Assembly (NCBI GenBank): GCA_951640165.1
Contig: OX621240.1
Coordinates: 4,476,713-4,540,712, forward strand
Direction: 5' to 3'
Origin: Pseudoips prasinana
Taxonomy: Eukaryota > Arthropoda > Insecta > Lepidoptera > Nolidae
DNA: 64,000 nucleotides
Positions 51,925 to 63,527 of this stretch are shown in pieces. The position numbers were made by a program, and so were the translations under genes. Each line of letters starts with the position of its first letter. Within the stretch, counting starts at the first letter, position 1. The notes beneath the pieces are model-generated. The model saw only the letters and a program-made list of their open reading frames with translations, searched no databases and was not told where the DNA came from.

Positions 51925-53640
51925 TTAAGTAAAAATGAGAATGGGAGGAATGCATAAAAATATATTATTCCAAGATAATGTAAAGGCATCTATTGAAAAA
52001 GCATCAGGGTCTCTTTTCCAAGAGACAAAAATTTCACATATTGTGTTACCTCTTGTTGCAAACAGGTCTAACTCAGGTTGCCCCAATAAGGATACTATTT
52101 GTTTAAATGCATGTTCAGACAGCTCAAATTCTATATTTGCAAGGTCCCTTCTCAATTCTTTATGAGCTAGGGAGTTATCTTTGAGTTATATATAAGAGGT
52201 AAATAAATGTATATTTCTAATTTACCAACATTAGCAATATCTTTGGATTGTATATAAGAGGTAATTAAATGTATATTTCTAGTTTATCACCATTTCCAAT
52301 ATCTTTGAATTGTATATAAGAGGTAATTATATGTATATTTCTAATTTACCACCATTGTCAAATTTTTCTAGTAATTTTGTTAAGGTTAAGGTATTAGACC
52401 CTACCCATGCGATTAATATATGAAATAGCAGTGGTCTTGTCCATTCTTAAGAGAATTTGACAATTTTTGCAGATATGACTTTGAACGCATAAGAGCTGCA
52501 AGTAATTCTAGATAGTTAATGTGATTTTTACTTTCTACTTGAGTCCAGTGTCCACCTTACAACTGGGAGTCACAAGCAGCACCCCAGCCAGTCAAACTAG
52601 TGAATATCATTTTTAGCACTAGAATCTATGTGCTCTATACCAGTTAAAGTCTGATTTTAAAGATTTTAATAAGATCATTATTTTATTTATAATTATCATT
52701 ATTTATTAAATTGAGGTATTTAATTCTTTCAAATACTTTTGTGTATAGCCATTCATACTTTACAACTGGACAGACAGGTGTGAGAAGACCAAGAAAATAT
52801 GCAAACTGTCTTACCCTGCAATGGTCTAGCTTAGAGAAATATAAGAGATAATTTGTAATATTAAAAAAAAAAATCATTTGGTAATTCAAGTGTCATTTCT
52901 GAGGAATTGAGGATAAAACCTAAAAAATAACATTTTTGAGAGGGTGTTAGTACACTTTTATCATAATTGATGATAATCCCAATGTGGTTAACAAGTTGGG
53001 ATTCATATGTAAAGTATTTATTAAGTCTGAGTGTGATTTTGAAATTAGAAGTAAATCATCTAAATACATAGTACATAAAATACCCTGAGATCTAAAGTAT
53101 TCTATGATAGGTTTTGTTATATTTGTAAATACATAAGGTGTAATGTTTAACCCGAAAGGGAGGACTCTAAATTCAATTAACTTATCTTTCCATTGAAATC
53201 TCAAAAGCTGTCAAGAGCTGTGGTATATACTTATAGCAAAGTATCCATGTTTAAGGTTAATCTTGGCCACATATCAATTTCATAGCAGTCCTAACATCCT
53301 CTAGTTTAAAGTGTGATATATGTACGTATGTACTTGTTAAGTACTTTTAAATTGAATATGAAACAGAACTCTCCATTAGGTTTTGGGGTTAAAAAATAGG
53401 GGACAAAAACTGATGTCTAAGTGGCAGACATTCTGTTACTGCACTAATTTATATGAGATGAGTTATCACATTATCAATTTCCCTAACTACAACATCTGAA
53501 ATTAGATAGGTGACCCAGTAATGGGTATTTTATAACCATTAATCCAAGACAAGATTGTTTTATCATTGGTAATAGAATACCACATATTGTAAAAATTAAG
53601 AAGCCATTCAGCTTACTGTATCTCTACTTCCTGTGTTTGA
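51925..53640 (-). pseudogene. DIRS reverse transcriptase-RNase H
   Basis: Read downstream on the minus strand: MRFQWKDKLIEFRVLPFGLN and MYLDDLLLISK (RT palm with YLDD, 52947-53204); CPVVKYEWLYTKVFERIKYL (connection, 52683-52889); SLTGWGAACDSQ, GGHWTQVE and INYLELLAAL (RNase H, about 52450-52620); and QPELDLFATRGN with DAFSIDAFTLSW (51925-52155, the segment that follows RNase H). Order and motifs fit DIRS pol. Stops, frameshifts and a 62-bp tandem repeat break the frame, so no full protein can be made. Confidence 0.85.
52176..52375. repeat. 62-bp tandem repeat inside DIRS pol
   Basis: Three units starting tataagaggtaa at 52191, 52253 and 52315, each with atgtatatttctaattta. Confidence 0.85.
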
Positions 53641-53686
53641 ATGGCTGTGCCTACTAAATAGGTCGCTGTGGTGGACGCTTGGAGGC

Positions 53687-54723
53687 TTATTTGTTGTGGG
53701 TTGCTCTGCCCGCACTCGGAGCTGGTTGTACCTGTTGCTGTCTGCGAGGCGGGCCCCAGTAGTTTAAAGTCTGCTTCTGGTTTGGCTTTTCTGCTGGTCT
53801 GGAATACCTTATTTCAGAGCCAGTTTTAGTCTGTGTTACTATATCTTTGGTTTTTGTTATCTCAATGTCCGTATTTTTGTCCTTTAACATTGCACTGAGA
53901 GCTACTCCTATGCAGGCAATTGCTTGACCCAGCAATTTCTGTTGGTATACTGGTTCAGATATAGCTGCCTTTATTTCAGGGTTTAGGCCTGGTGCCTCCA
54001 AGAACTTGCAGTTCTTAGGAATGGTAACCATTTTTAAGAGTTCCAATCTTTGGTCTTTTTGAAGACCCTTTTTCGTAATATGTTCCCAGCGGGATGCTAT
54101 GTCACTGTTAATGCTTGTACAATATTTGGTGTTTTCAGCAGGGTCTTGCCCTGATATGTCGTTCAGTAACTCAGGCACTTGATCTGGTTCGACCCCAGAT
54201 TGCACCAAATCAATTGGTTGCCCTTTGGGTATTTCAGTTGTTTCTGTCTGTTCTAAGACAGGTTCATTTAGCGTGTCTTGCACATCATTGAAAGCAGGCA
54301 ACTCTGAAATAACAGGATGCCATAAATAGAAGGCATGTACCACAATATGGCCATATGATTCTGGATGAAATATACCTCAGCGAGTATATTCACATATTAT
54401 TTAAATAGTTCGGAATAAACCACATGGGTATTATTTTTCGTTAGTACTACGAAACCACACGAGTATATTCTCAAACATTTGGCATAGTTTTGCCGAGGAG
54501 TAGTCATCATGAGCAGTGAGATTTATCATATTATTACACGGCGGAAAAGGTCACACGACATATTTACTACATTTAAATATGTATGGATAGCTTAAGACTT
54601 ACCTTCGTTAGTATCCAGATCGTTGGGTGTCCTTTGCTTAATTGATTTCTTTATTTTTTTCATTTGGCGGTATATCGAGTCAACGGCGGAATCATCTCGG
54701 CGTTTGCGTTTGTGTTTTCCCAT
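53687..54723 (-). CDS. DIRS gag-like protein, two exons (245 aa)
   Basis: Exon 1 is 54603-54723 and starts MGKHKRKRRDDSAVDSIYRQ, ending at a donor gaag|gtaagt. Exon 2 is 53687-54303, beginning after the acceptor ttatttcag. Splicing out 298 bp (54304-54602) joins ...NE to ELPAFNDVQ in frame. The protein is lysine/arginine-rich at its N-terminus, acidic and glutamine-rich in the middle, and has a proline/glutamine-rich C-terminus ending YWGPPRRQQQVQPAPSAGRA. Basic tails of this kind and the position at the 5' end of the element fit a DIRS gag/ORF1 nucleic-acid-binding protein. Unlike pol it has no internal stop once spliced. The unspliced frame upstream of the acceptor only adds intron-encoded residues. 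Confidence 0.72.
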
Positions 54724-54868
54724 ATTACAATGTAAAAACGATTTAACACTAGTGTATGAGGAATACAACACTTTGATTTATTCTTAAACTTGCTATTTGT
54801 AGACAAAAATAAAAATTACTTGAAGAAATTAAATACAACGTGGTTTACTCGGCGCGCACGAAAACGTT

Positions 54869-55008
54869 AATGACAGCTAGCGGTGACGTTTCAAGCGACG
54901 AGAGGCGCGTTCGGGTGCGTTCCGGATACGATGAAAAAGGTTTTTTCTGAGATAACTTTAAAAATACGTGGTTAAAAGGCGAGACGATACGTCTACTACA
55001 AGTTACAA
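54869..55008. repeat. DIRS terminal inverted repeat (5' side)
   Basis: Inverse of 50265-50404. It lies about 145 bp upstream of the gag ATG and would carry the promoter in this orientation. Confidence 0.92.
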
Positions 55009-55466
55009 CACTATGATGTTAACGTGTGACGATTGAATTTAATTCAATCTTAATAATAAGAAAACGTATCTTAAAAAAACAGCGTCTCTAGTCAATATTA
55101 ATATGTGCCTAATTATTACAAGCGTGCGTACGGTCCTATCACGTGGAGTTGCCTATACATTTAAGTTACTGAGCGAATACTAATAATACTGTGGTCAGGT
55201 AGTGTTGGGCATTTTATACCACAATTAACTAGTATGCAGCTGGGAACTTTGTTGTAGTTAGTTAGAAATCGAGCTTCTAATTTAGAGTAGTTTGGTGTAT
55301 TGACGTAGTTATTGAGTCCTTCCACAAGTCCTTTGGTACACTGCAAGAAAATCTGGTGGGATTGAGTGATACACACGCCGTTAGTTAGACTACCCTTGCT
55401 GCTGGTAAAACTTTATAATGTGTTGTGACTGATGTTCTGCTGCTTCAACCTATATGTATATAACAA
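55009..55466. other. No recognised feature
   Basis: AT-rich spacer. Confidence 0.3.
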
Positions 55467-55675
55467 CTAGCTGTATTCCGCGGTTTTACCCGTGTTAAAC
55501 TTTATGACTATAGCCTATGTGTTAATCCAGGGTGCCAGCTAACTCCATACTAAATTATACTAAAACCGTGCCAGCCGTTTAGACGTAAAGAAGTAACAAA
55601 CAGCGTATGTTTGTTACTTTTTCACGTCTAAACGGCTCACACAGACACACTTTCGCCTTTACAATATCAGTGTGA
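55467..55675 (-). mobile_element. Non-autonomous Helitron, TCACACTA subfamily, with internal foldback
   Basis: CTAG at 55467-55470 after A (55466); the TCACACTG start at 55675 before T (55676). A segment (gccgtttagacgtaaagaag...) is followed by its own inverted copy (...ttcacgtctaaacggc) at about 55572-55638. Confidence 0.82.
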
Positions 55676-55983
55676 TGTCGTTGCATGTGGTTCTCTTTGG
55701 CGTTGCAATGCCCACACGCTATCCATGAGCAACCTTGCGGCTGTTAAACGATGTTACCGAGATGTCCTACTACTTTGAGTTACTTATATAAATTTAGTGT
55801 TGCGATGCGACGTTTTGCGACTTGACAACGCACACGCATCGTTTATAGGATGGCCTGTGCTGTTGGAAAGCCTTTGGATGTGACTAATGTAGATTTTTCA
55901 TTCTACATATAAGTACTGTGCAATGCGGCGTTCCAATTCATACGCATCATCCGTGGGACTATCCTAGCTGCTTTAACCTATAC

Positions 55984-56140
55984 AACATGTAACGTAATTA
56001 ACGTACACCCTCAAACACCCCAATTAGAATATAATGTTGTAATCATAATACATACAATGAATTTTTTATTTAACATGTATATGCATTGTTATTTACTAAA
56101 TTAGTTTCTTGGAATAAAGTTTATTTTTCTTTATTTTGTA
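55984..56140 (+). repeat. Dispersed repeat, about 157 bp (copy 1)
   Basis: From tacaacatgtaacgtaatta to ggaataaagtttatttttct; also at 63148-63305. The ataaag-rich end suggests a LINE 3' UTR. Confidence 0.65.
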
Positions 56141-56534
56141 TTGAATGATGGAATTTGTATGAATACAAACAAAACTGCGATTTTAAAAGTCTTACTTTGA
56201 TTTATGGTCCATTTCCATTTGTTTTGACTGTACAGGATTAATATGACAATAATTTCCGTAGTTTTAATTATTTTAGGAATAAAAATTTACCTATATTAAA
56301 AATGATATAAATCGGTTCATTGAACGATTCTGAACAAACTATTTTCAGGATGTGCGTTAATTAAGTTACATGTTGTATATGATATCCAGTGCAGAGCAAT
56401 GCTTTGCAGTGTTGGCATGCACATGGATACGAGTCCCCGATGGTACCATCTAAACCATATGATGCGTTGTCACTGATGTGTTATTGCTTCAGCCCAAATA
56501 TGACAATGCTACGCAAATTCTGGATATGAGACTC
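56141..56534. other. No recognised feature
   Basis: Nothing recognised. Confidence 0.3.
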
Positions 56535-56782
56535 CTGGGGCTCTACCGGCTTAGTCACCGAACATCGATTTCTTAAATGGCGTTCAAATAAATAAAGGTT
56601 AAAAATGACTTAATCAATCTTTAAATCGCCTTCAACGTTGACAATCGATTCCAGACCATTTATGACGTCACATGTGCTCATGGAAGCCGATTTAACGATT
56701 GATTAAGTCATTTTTAACCTTTATTTATTTGAACGCCATTTAAGAAATCGAGGCTCGGTGACTTAGCCGGTAGAGTCCCTGG
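56535..56782. mobile_element. Palindromic element with about 95-bp inverted arms
   Basis: Outer ctctaccggcttagtcaccg and inner atttcttaaatggcgttcaa ... atgacttaatcaatc are mirrored on the right by gattgattaagtcat ... gaacgccatttaagaaat and ggtgacttagccggtagag. The spacer is about 60 bp. No coding. Confidence 0.78.
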
Positions 56783-56892
56783 CTGCTAGCAAAGCGGATT
56801 ATGATGTATTGTGATGACTGAGACAGCAAGGTAATAGAAGCTAAAAATCCTGTATCAAAGGAGAGAGAGGGATTACGAGCTATAATAATAAT

Positions 56893-57353
56893 AATATCTA
56901 AGGACAATGTCACACAGATCATCCTAGCCCCAAACTAAGCAAAGCTTGTACTATGGGTACCAGGCGACGATATACAAATCAAATCAAATCAAATCAATCG
57001 TTTATTTGCAAGAACATGGTACAAAATAGATGTTACATAATTTAATATATTCACATATTCTGCCACATAATTATGGCGTGCAAATTTTATTGTTCTTAAT
57101 TATATTATTATTACATTATACAATTTAACAATTAACAAATTATTATCAGTCTTATTAACTTATTTATTATTTATAGTATATGTAATTTTACATACTTATA
57201 TAGATAGATAAATACTGAAATACATAGAAAACATCCATGACTCAGAAACAAATATTCGTGCTCATTACACAAATATTTGCACGTATCGGGATTCGAACCC
57301 AGGACCACCAGCTTCGTAGGCAGGAGCACTACCAACTAGGCGACGGTGACAAT
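56893..57353 (-). mobile_element. tRNA-derived SINE, family A (copy 6), interrupted
   Basis: SINE-A in minus orientation. A foreign 213-bp segment (56976-57188) beginning aaatcaaatcaaatcaaatc sits in its body, with a possible 3-bp tac duplication. Confidence 0.82.
56976..57188 (-). mobile_element. LINE-tail-like insertion in SINE-A
   Basis: (AAATC)n at its left edge reads as a (GATTT)n tail on the minus strand, followed by AT-rich non-coding sequence: a 5'-truncated LINE 3' end. Confidence 0.5.
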
Positions 57354-57680
57354 GGTATGGACAAGTTAAGCCAATAATAAGGGTATCGATTAGTAAGGGT
57401 CTTGTTTTTCCACCAGAAATGTTATGCTACATTGTTATAGACGCGTTTGATATCTATCAATGATATTCGTCGGTCCATATAGCTTAGGGCTAGTGAGAAT
57501 GGAATAAGCTAAGCTATTCTTTTATGTGGAGGAGTGACCTTCGAGTGGTATATAGAGCAGAGGATTTACACCAGGCGCTTACGCTGCCTCCCCGCGGCGG
57601 CGGATCTTCATAGCAATTAAATATATTATGTGTTTACAAAAGAAAGACTAAAACTAAAGTGGAAATCAGTTATCAGATTA
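57354..57680. other. No recognised feature
   Basis: A small SINE-D-like patch (gtgtttacaaaagaaagac) near 57630. Confidence 0.3.
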
Positions 57681-57688
57681 AATTAAAT

Positions 57689-57690
<2 letters not shown>

Positions 57691-57721
<31 letters not shown>

Positions 57722-60700
57722 ATCAGCCGAAAGACGTCCACTGCTGGACAAAGGCCTCCCCCAAAGATCTCCACAATTGCCGGTCTTGTGCTATTCGCAT
57801 CCAGCATTTTCCAGCGACCCGCACAAGATCATCGGTCCATCTTGTAGGGGGCCTGCCCACGCTGCGTCTTCCGGTTCGTGGTCGCCACTCGAGAACCTTT
57901 CTGCCCCAACGGCCGTCGGCTCTACGAGCTATGTGCCCTGCCCACTGCCACTTCAACTTGGCAATTCTTCGGGCTATGTCGGTGACTTTGGTTCGCCTGC
58001 GGATTTCGACATTTCTGATGCGATCCCGCAGGGAAACTCCGAGCATAGCCCTTTCCATTGCTCTTTGGGTGACCTTGAGCCTTCTAATAAGGCCCATAGT
58101 GAGCGACCACGTCTCTGTTCCGTATGTCATCACTGGCAACACACACTGGTCGAAGACTTTCGACTTAAGACACTGCGGTATTTTGGACGAGAAGATGTTA
58201 CGTAGCTTCCCGAACGCTGCCCATCCGAGTTGGATTCTACGATTGAACTCCTTCTCGAAGTTGGACCTACCTAGTTGGATCGTCTGTCCTAGGTAAATAT
58301 AGTTCTCTACAACTTCGAGTGCAGAGTCACCAACTTTCAATTGAGTGGGTGCAACATGGACGTTTGACATGATTTTCGTCTTATCCATGTTCATTTTCAG
58401 ATCCACTTGTTGAGAGACTCTGCTGAGGTCATCGAGCATTGTACCGAGGTCTTCCATGGTCTCAGCCATGACTACGATATCATCGGCAAATCGAAGGTGA
58501 GTGATGTACTCGCCATTGACATTGATGCCAAAGCCTTTCCAGTCCAGAAGCTTGAAGACGTCTTCCAATGCAGCGGTGAACAGTTTCGGAGATATAACAT
58601 CTCCCTGTCGCACGCCTCGCTGCAAGTGGATAGGTTTCGAGATCTGGTCCTGGAGTCGCACTGACATAGTGGCGTTTTCATACAAACACTTTATCACCTC
58701 GATATACCGGTAGTCAATTTGGCACCTTATGAGAGACCTCAGCACGGCCCATGTTTCGATAGAATCAAAGGCTTTCTCATAGTCCACAAACGCTAAGCAC
58801 AGTGGCTTGTTATACTCTTCGGTCTTCTGTATAACTTGCCGCAGCGTATGTATGTGGTCTATGTTGCTAAAGCCTTTTCGGAAACCGGCTTGTTCGGGAG
58901 GCTGGAAGTCGTCAAACCTGCGCGCGAGACGGTTCGTAACGACCCTCGAAAACAACTTGTAAACATGGCTCAGCAGTGTGATGGGTCTATAATTCTTCAA
59001 TAGGGTTTTGTCGCCCTTTTTGAAGAAGAGCACCACCACACTTCTGTGCCATGCTTGTGGCGTTTGACCATCTAGTATGACGGAGTTAAATAACTTCTGA
59101 AGGGCCCGTAGGATTGGTGTACCACCCGCCTTCAGAAGCTCTGCTGTAACTCCATCATCACCAGGCGCCTTGTTGTTCTTGAGTTGTTTGAGAGCCATTC
59201 TAATCTCGTACAGGCTGACGTCCGGGATGTCTTCGGTGTAATGTCGGGTTAGTCGTGCTCTGGGATCTGAGGCATGACTTTTGACAGGTGGCTGTGTTGT
59301 CGTATATAACTGTCCGTAGAACTTCTCGATCTCTCCCAACAACTCAGGTTTAGACGTGACGATTCTACCATCCTCAGTCTTCAGCTTCGTCAGTTGGCTC
59401 TGTCCAACAGACAGAGCTCTTGCGAACACTTTGGAGCCTTTCTTCCGCTCAATGGCCTCTTTAATACTAATTGTATTAAATTGCCGCGTGTCGCGAGTCA
59501 AGAATTTGAGATCTGTCTGTTGAGCTGCCGATATCTGGTAGCATCATCTGAGGATGTCAGAACCATTTTCCGTCTATCTTCCATAAGTTGCAGGGTAAAG
59601 TCAGAGATCTTTTTAGTTCTGTTTGTACGGCGGGCCTTGAAGACCTTAGACCCAGCCGTATGGACAGCTTCTACGAGCCTGTCATAGTATGAGTCCACTT
59701 CCTCGCAGTCTGCTAGGCATTCGAAACGGTTTTGCAGTTCGAGCTGAAATGGTTCGGGGTTTTGGACGTGGATAGGTAAAGGTCGGAGCGTAGACTCTAT
59801 CAGTCGGGACCTCTGGAGTTTGACATTAAGGTTCAATGAGCCTCTGACCAGTCTGTGATCGCTCCCGGTTTTAACTCACGGAGACATCATTGAACATCTG
59901 TCGTCTCGTCGACAAGATAAAGTCTATCTCATTTTTAGTTTTACCATCGGGGCTAACCCAGGTCCATTTGCGGTGATCCGGCTTCCTGAAGAAGGAATTC
60001 ATCATAAAGAGTCCCTCCTTCTCCATGAAGTCGGCCAACATTTGGCCCCGGGGGTTCCGGTCACCAGTTCCAAATTGCTCCACTCTCAGCTCATTACCGA
60101 ATCGTTTGCCCAGCTTCGCGTTAAAGTCCCCCATGACCACAGTGAAATAGGAGTTAGAGGTATGTATGGCTCTGGATATGTCCTCATACATAACCTCGAC
60201 TTCATCGTCGGAGTGTGTCGAAGTGGGTGCGTATACCTGTATAACCTTCAACGAATACCGCTTGGTGATTCTGAGTATAAGGTACGCAACCCTCGTCGAC
60301 ACACTCTCGATTTTCACTAGGTTGTTCACGAGGGACTTGTGGACTATGAACCCGACACCACCTTGGGATATTTGGTCACCCTCCCGGTAATAGAGCAGGT
60401 TTCCGGATTTCAGTATTATCGAGTCCTCCCCCTCTCTTCGGACTTCAGATAATCCTACAATATCCCAATGTAACCTGCTCAATTCTTCCTCCAGTTCGGT
60501 TATCTTCTCGTCGGACCGCAGTGTACGTGTGTTATATGTTGCCAGGGCCAGAGGTCGTCGGTGTTGGTAACGCGGAATCTGCCGGGGATTCTTAGCACCC
60601 CCTGCCCTGCCGTAACCACGGCTGTTACCACGGCTGGGAACAGCAGGGCTGCCGGGGACTGGGGGCCGCGGTTTGGTTGTGTCCATCATTTGAGGGGATT

Positions 60701-60871
60701 TGCCATAATCTCCACGCTTGGCAGACGGGTTGGCGATCGCAGTAAGGTGGGCATGGTACTCAGGAGAACGCTGCTGCCTGTTCTCTGGTATATGTTCCCT
60801 CGGGACGACTTTTTCGTCCCCCCACGGGATGAGAAGGGGTGGTGATATTCTTAGGCCGTCACCACACAGCA
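57691..60871 (-). mobile_element. Full-length RTE-type LINE (copy 2)
   Basis: Same ends as copy 1. The tail tcatcatcat is longer (57691-57721). Target-site duplication aattaaataa (57681-57690) versus agttaaataa (60872-60881), one mismatch. Confidence 0.92.
57723..60689 (-). pseudogene. RTE endonuclease-reverse transcriptase, frameshifted
   Basis: Relative to copy 1 there is an 8-nt deletion near 59877 (after the endonuclease region up to FNDVSV) and a 1-nt deletion near 59502 (before the RT). Together they remove nine bases, so the downstream RT returns to the original frame, but about 125 codons between them are out of frame, including the SDHR catalytic block. The RT half (57723-59501) is otherwise open; I count eight residue differences from copy 1 over 592 residues (for example FSN for FST, AGKC for AGNR). 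FADD and other RT motifs are intact. Inactive as one protein. Confidence 0.9.
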
Positions 60872-60989
60872 AGTTAAATAAAGCTCTGCTTAATTTAGGA
60901 TTAAATTGTGTGAATATGTCCCAGGATAGAATTATTATTATATCATATTATTGATGTGAAACCTAGTAATCTATAGCCGCACGTTAAAC

Positions 60990-61081
60990 AGATTTCTGGC
61001 GTGGCGACGCATGCCGTGGCGACGCGTCGCCACGCTATACGATAGTAGTGTGTACGGTGTGGCGACGCGTCGCCATGCGCA
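60990..61081. repeat. GC-rich palindrome cluster
   Basis: gtggcgacgcgtcgccac (61016-61033) and tggcgacgcgtcgcca (61060-61075) are perfect palindromes, with a third half-site gtggcgacgc at 61001. The surrounding DNA is AT-rich. Confidence 0.85.
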
Positions 61082-61754
61082 ATCGACTTTTTATTTTATC
61101 ATTATGACATATTTAGTTCCTATCACAATATGTTCTTTTCTGCATATTACTTTTACAAAATAATGTCGATGTTTCACATCTGCCAGGCGTCCCGTGACGG
61201 CTCACATTTTTTATATCATATTATTATAGCATATCTTACTCGATCCGCTGCATAGTTAAGTATTAGTGGAGACAATCACATAGTTTCGTAGTTTAGCTTT
61301 AACATCCTCACAGAATAGCTTAATCTCTGGTGGCAAAGCACCCTTATAGGTGTAGTATATTACATTTAGAAAGCTTAGTCAATTTGCATGGTCTACGTTG
61401 CTACAATAGGTAGTTAAAAGCTTCTGAACTATGTTAACAAAGCAAATTCCTCGTGGAATTATGAAAATTACAAATTTCCATACTGTCCACACGGATTTCA
61501 CCAGTAATACGGGCTGAGAAGATATAACCAAGGTATTATGACCTAATTTCCCAATCACAAGAGAGGTAAATTTACAAACAAGTATTAGATTATCGACCTT
61601 AAGTTATAATTGAGGTTCGGAATCAATTTGATTGGCTTCTAGGCACAAAGAGGTGAGACTGACAAAATAGGTTTGTGAAATATATCTAACCGGCATTTTT
61701 TGTTCGCTAATATTTTTTGTTTTGTTTTTTTTTATAAGACAACACTCGCATTAG
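61082..61754. other. No recognised feature
   Basis: AT-rich spacer. Confidence 0.3.
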
Positions 61755-61937
61755 GGAAATTAATCGCTGTGTCACCGGGTACTTCACCAACATATAATAG
61801 ACGGACACAAATTACATCCAGTCTCAGAACAACAATTATGGGTCACACATATAGTTGTCCGGCGCGGGACTCAAACCCGGGACACGAAACGGTGAGGCGA
61901 CTGCCTAAGCCGCGGCGCCACACGTGCAGTCTAATAA
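61755..61937 (-). mobile_element. tRNA-derived SINE, family C (minus copy)
   Basis: Minus-sense head gcacgtgtggcgccgcggct, box B cgggtttgagtcccg, body ggacaactatatgtgtgacc. Confidence 0.8.
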
Positions 61938-62186
61938 GTTAGTAAATCTTTAATGTGCACTAAAATGATAACATACAATTAAATATTAACATGTTTAACA
62001 TGATCGTACAAATGGCGGCTTTATCGCTGTAAGAAAAAGCCAAAAGAACTCGTGAAATGAAACATTAATTTAGTGTTTGAAATTATTTCTTTATTATGAT
62101 ACTTTGGATCGTTGTAGTAATTTTAGTAGAGATCTTATTATTTATAAGAAATATACAACATAGGTTGTATATTGCTGATAATGTAA

Positions 62187-62484
62187 TCTATAATAAAATC
62201 GTAAGAAAGTCAAAACTGAATATTGATATTTTTTTAAAAGGATACTTAGGGCGTGATCTACAATCGATGTCAAAGCCAAACATATAGTTTTTGGAATTTT
62301 TATCTGTGTGTCTGTTTGTCTGTACGTATGTCCGGGCTAAACTCAAAAAGTACTGCATGGATTTACTTAATATTTTGCAAGAATATTACTAAGAAGTCGG
62401 GTCAACATATAGGCTACATATTATCAGGCTATCACCTACGGGGGAAGAGCAGTGATAATTATATAGTTTAATGCGGGTAAAACC
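62187..62484 (+). mobile_element. Non-autonomous Helitron, 318-bp subfamily (copy 5, 3' end lost)
   Basis: TC start after A (62186). It is collinear with the family up to gcgggtaaaacc, then the terminal gcggggcacagCTAG is missing. Confidence 0.78.
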
Positions 62485-63046
62485 GGTAAATAGTTCGCTA
62501 TAAGAGAACCATTTTTAAAATCAATGTTGTCGTTTTTAATAGTATCCATTACACACAGAACGTTAAGTCAATTTATCGCTCTATCGACTTACCGTGCGAA
62601 GTCAAGGCGTGTCACTAGTAAAGAATATAAGAAAACAATACGTAAGTGCATCCTCTCACGAGGAGCTTCGATTATATACGCGGAACCCTAACATTATGAA
62701 CCACAAAACTTGGCCTTTTTGAATAGAATAGCTTGTTTTCATTGTCCAAAAGACAATGGCTTTACAATACGTTAGTTTGTTAAAACGAGATTTATTTTAA
62801 TTGATCGTATATAAATCCGTGGCTCTTTGCCAGTTCGTTGATTGAAAATGTCGCTTCGGTGGCCCAAAACGTGCTGTTGTCAATTTTGATATAAAAATGA
62901 ACCGTGGTCTTGGTTAGGTTTTGTGCCAAAATATATTGTTGAAAATATTTTATATATTTTTGTAGTGATGTTTGCTAATGGGATTTCTCGGCCTTTTGCG
63001 AACACGCCGGGCGTCAGGGGATTTTTACGACTTACGCAATAAAATG
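62485..63046. other. No recognised feature
   Basis: Balanced composition in places (62820-62900), but no domain, repeat or RNA signature. Confidence 0.3.
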
Positions 63047-63147
63047 CTTGACTGCACGTGTGGCGCAGCGGCTAAGACAGCCAGCTCGCCGCTTCGTGTC
63101 TCGGGTTCGATTCCCGCGCCGGACAACTATTTGTGTCACCCATAAAT
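63047..63147 (+). mobile_element. tRNA-derived SINE, family C (5' half)
   Basis: Best-preserved head: gcacgtgtggcgcagcggct, box B cgggttcgattcccg, then ggacaactatttgtgtcacc. It stops at cccataaata. Confidence 0.82.
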
Positions 63148-63305
63148 ATACAACATGTAACGTAATTAACGCACACCCTCAGACACCCCAATTAGAATAT
63201 TATGTCGTTATCATAATACATACACAATTTTTTTATATAACATGTAGGTATGCATTGTTATTTACTAAATTAGTTTCTTGGAATAAAGTTTATTTTTCTG
63301 AAATC
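63148..63305 (+). repeat. Dispersed repeat, about 157 bp (copy 2)
   Basis: Collinear with 55984-56140. Confidence 0.65.
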
Positions 63306-63336
63306 AATACAAATAAACCTGAATAATAAATAAACC

Positions 63337-63492
63337 CTATATAGATAGATAAATACTTATATACATAGAAAACATCCATGACTCAGAACAAATATTCGTG
63401 CTCATCACACAAATATTTGCACTTACCGGGATTCGAACCCAGGACCACCAGCTTCGTAGGCAGGAGCACTACCAACTTGGCTATGGTTACCG
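63337..63492 (-). mobile_element. tRNA-derived SINE, family A (copy 7, 5' part)
   Basis: Head and first half of the body in minus orientation; the 3' half is missing. Confidence 0.82.
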
Positions 63493-63527
63493 ACCAATAT
63501 AATTATGATACGCGAAAGTTTAAAAGT

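Larger units (their letters stand above)
50187..55008 (-). mobile_element. DIRS-like tyrosine-recombinase retrotransposon
   Basis: It has 140-bp inverted terminal repeats (50265-50404 and 54869-55008), an internal complementary region at 50489-50602, and minus-strand gag, RT/RNase H and tyrosine recombinase remnants in that order. No target-site duplication is expected or seen. Structure is complete, coding capacity partly decayed. The left boundary includes a 78-bp extension (50187-50264) beyond the repeat. Confidence 0.9.
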
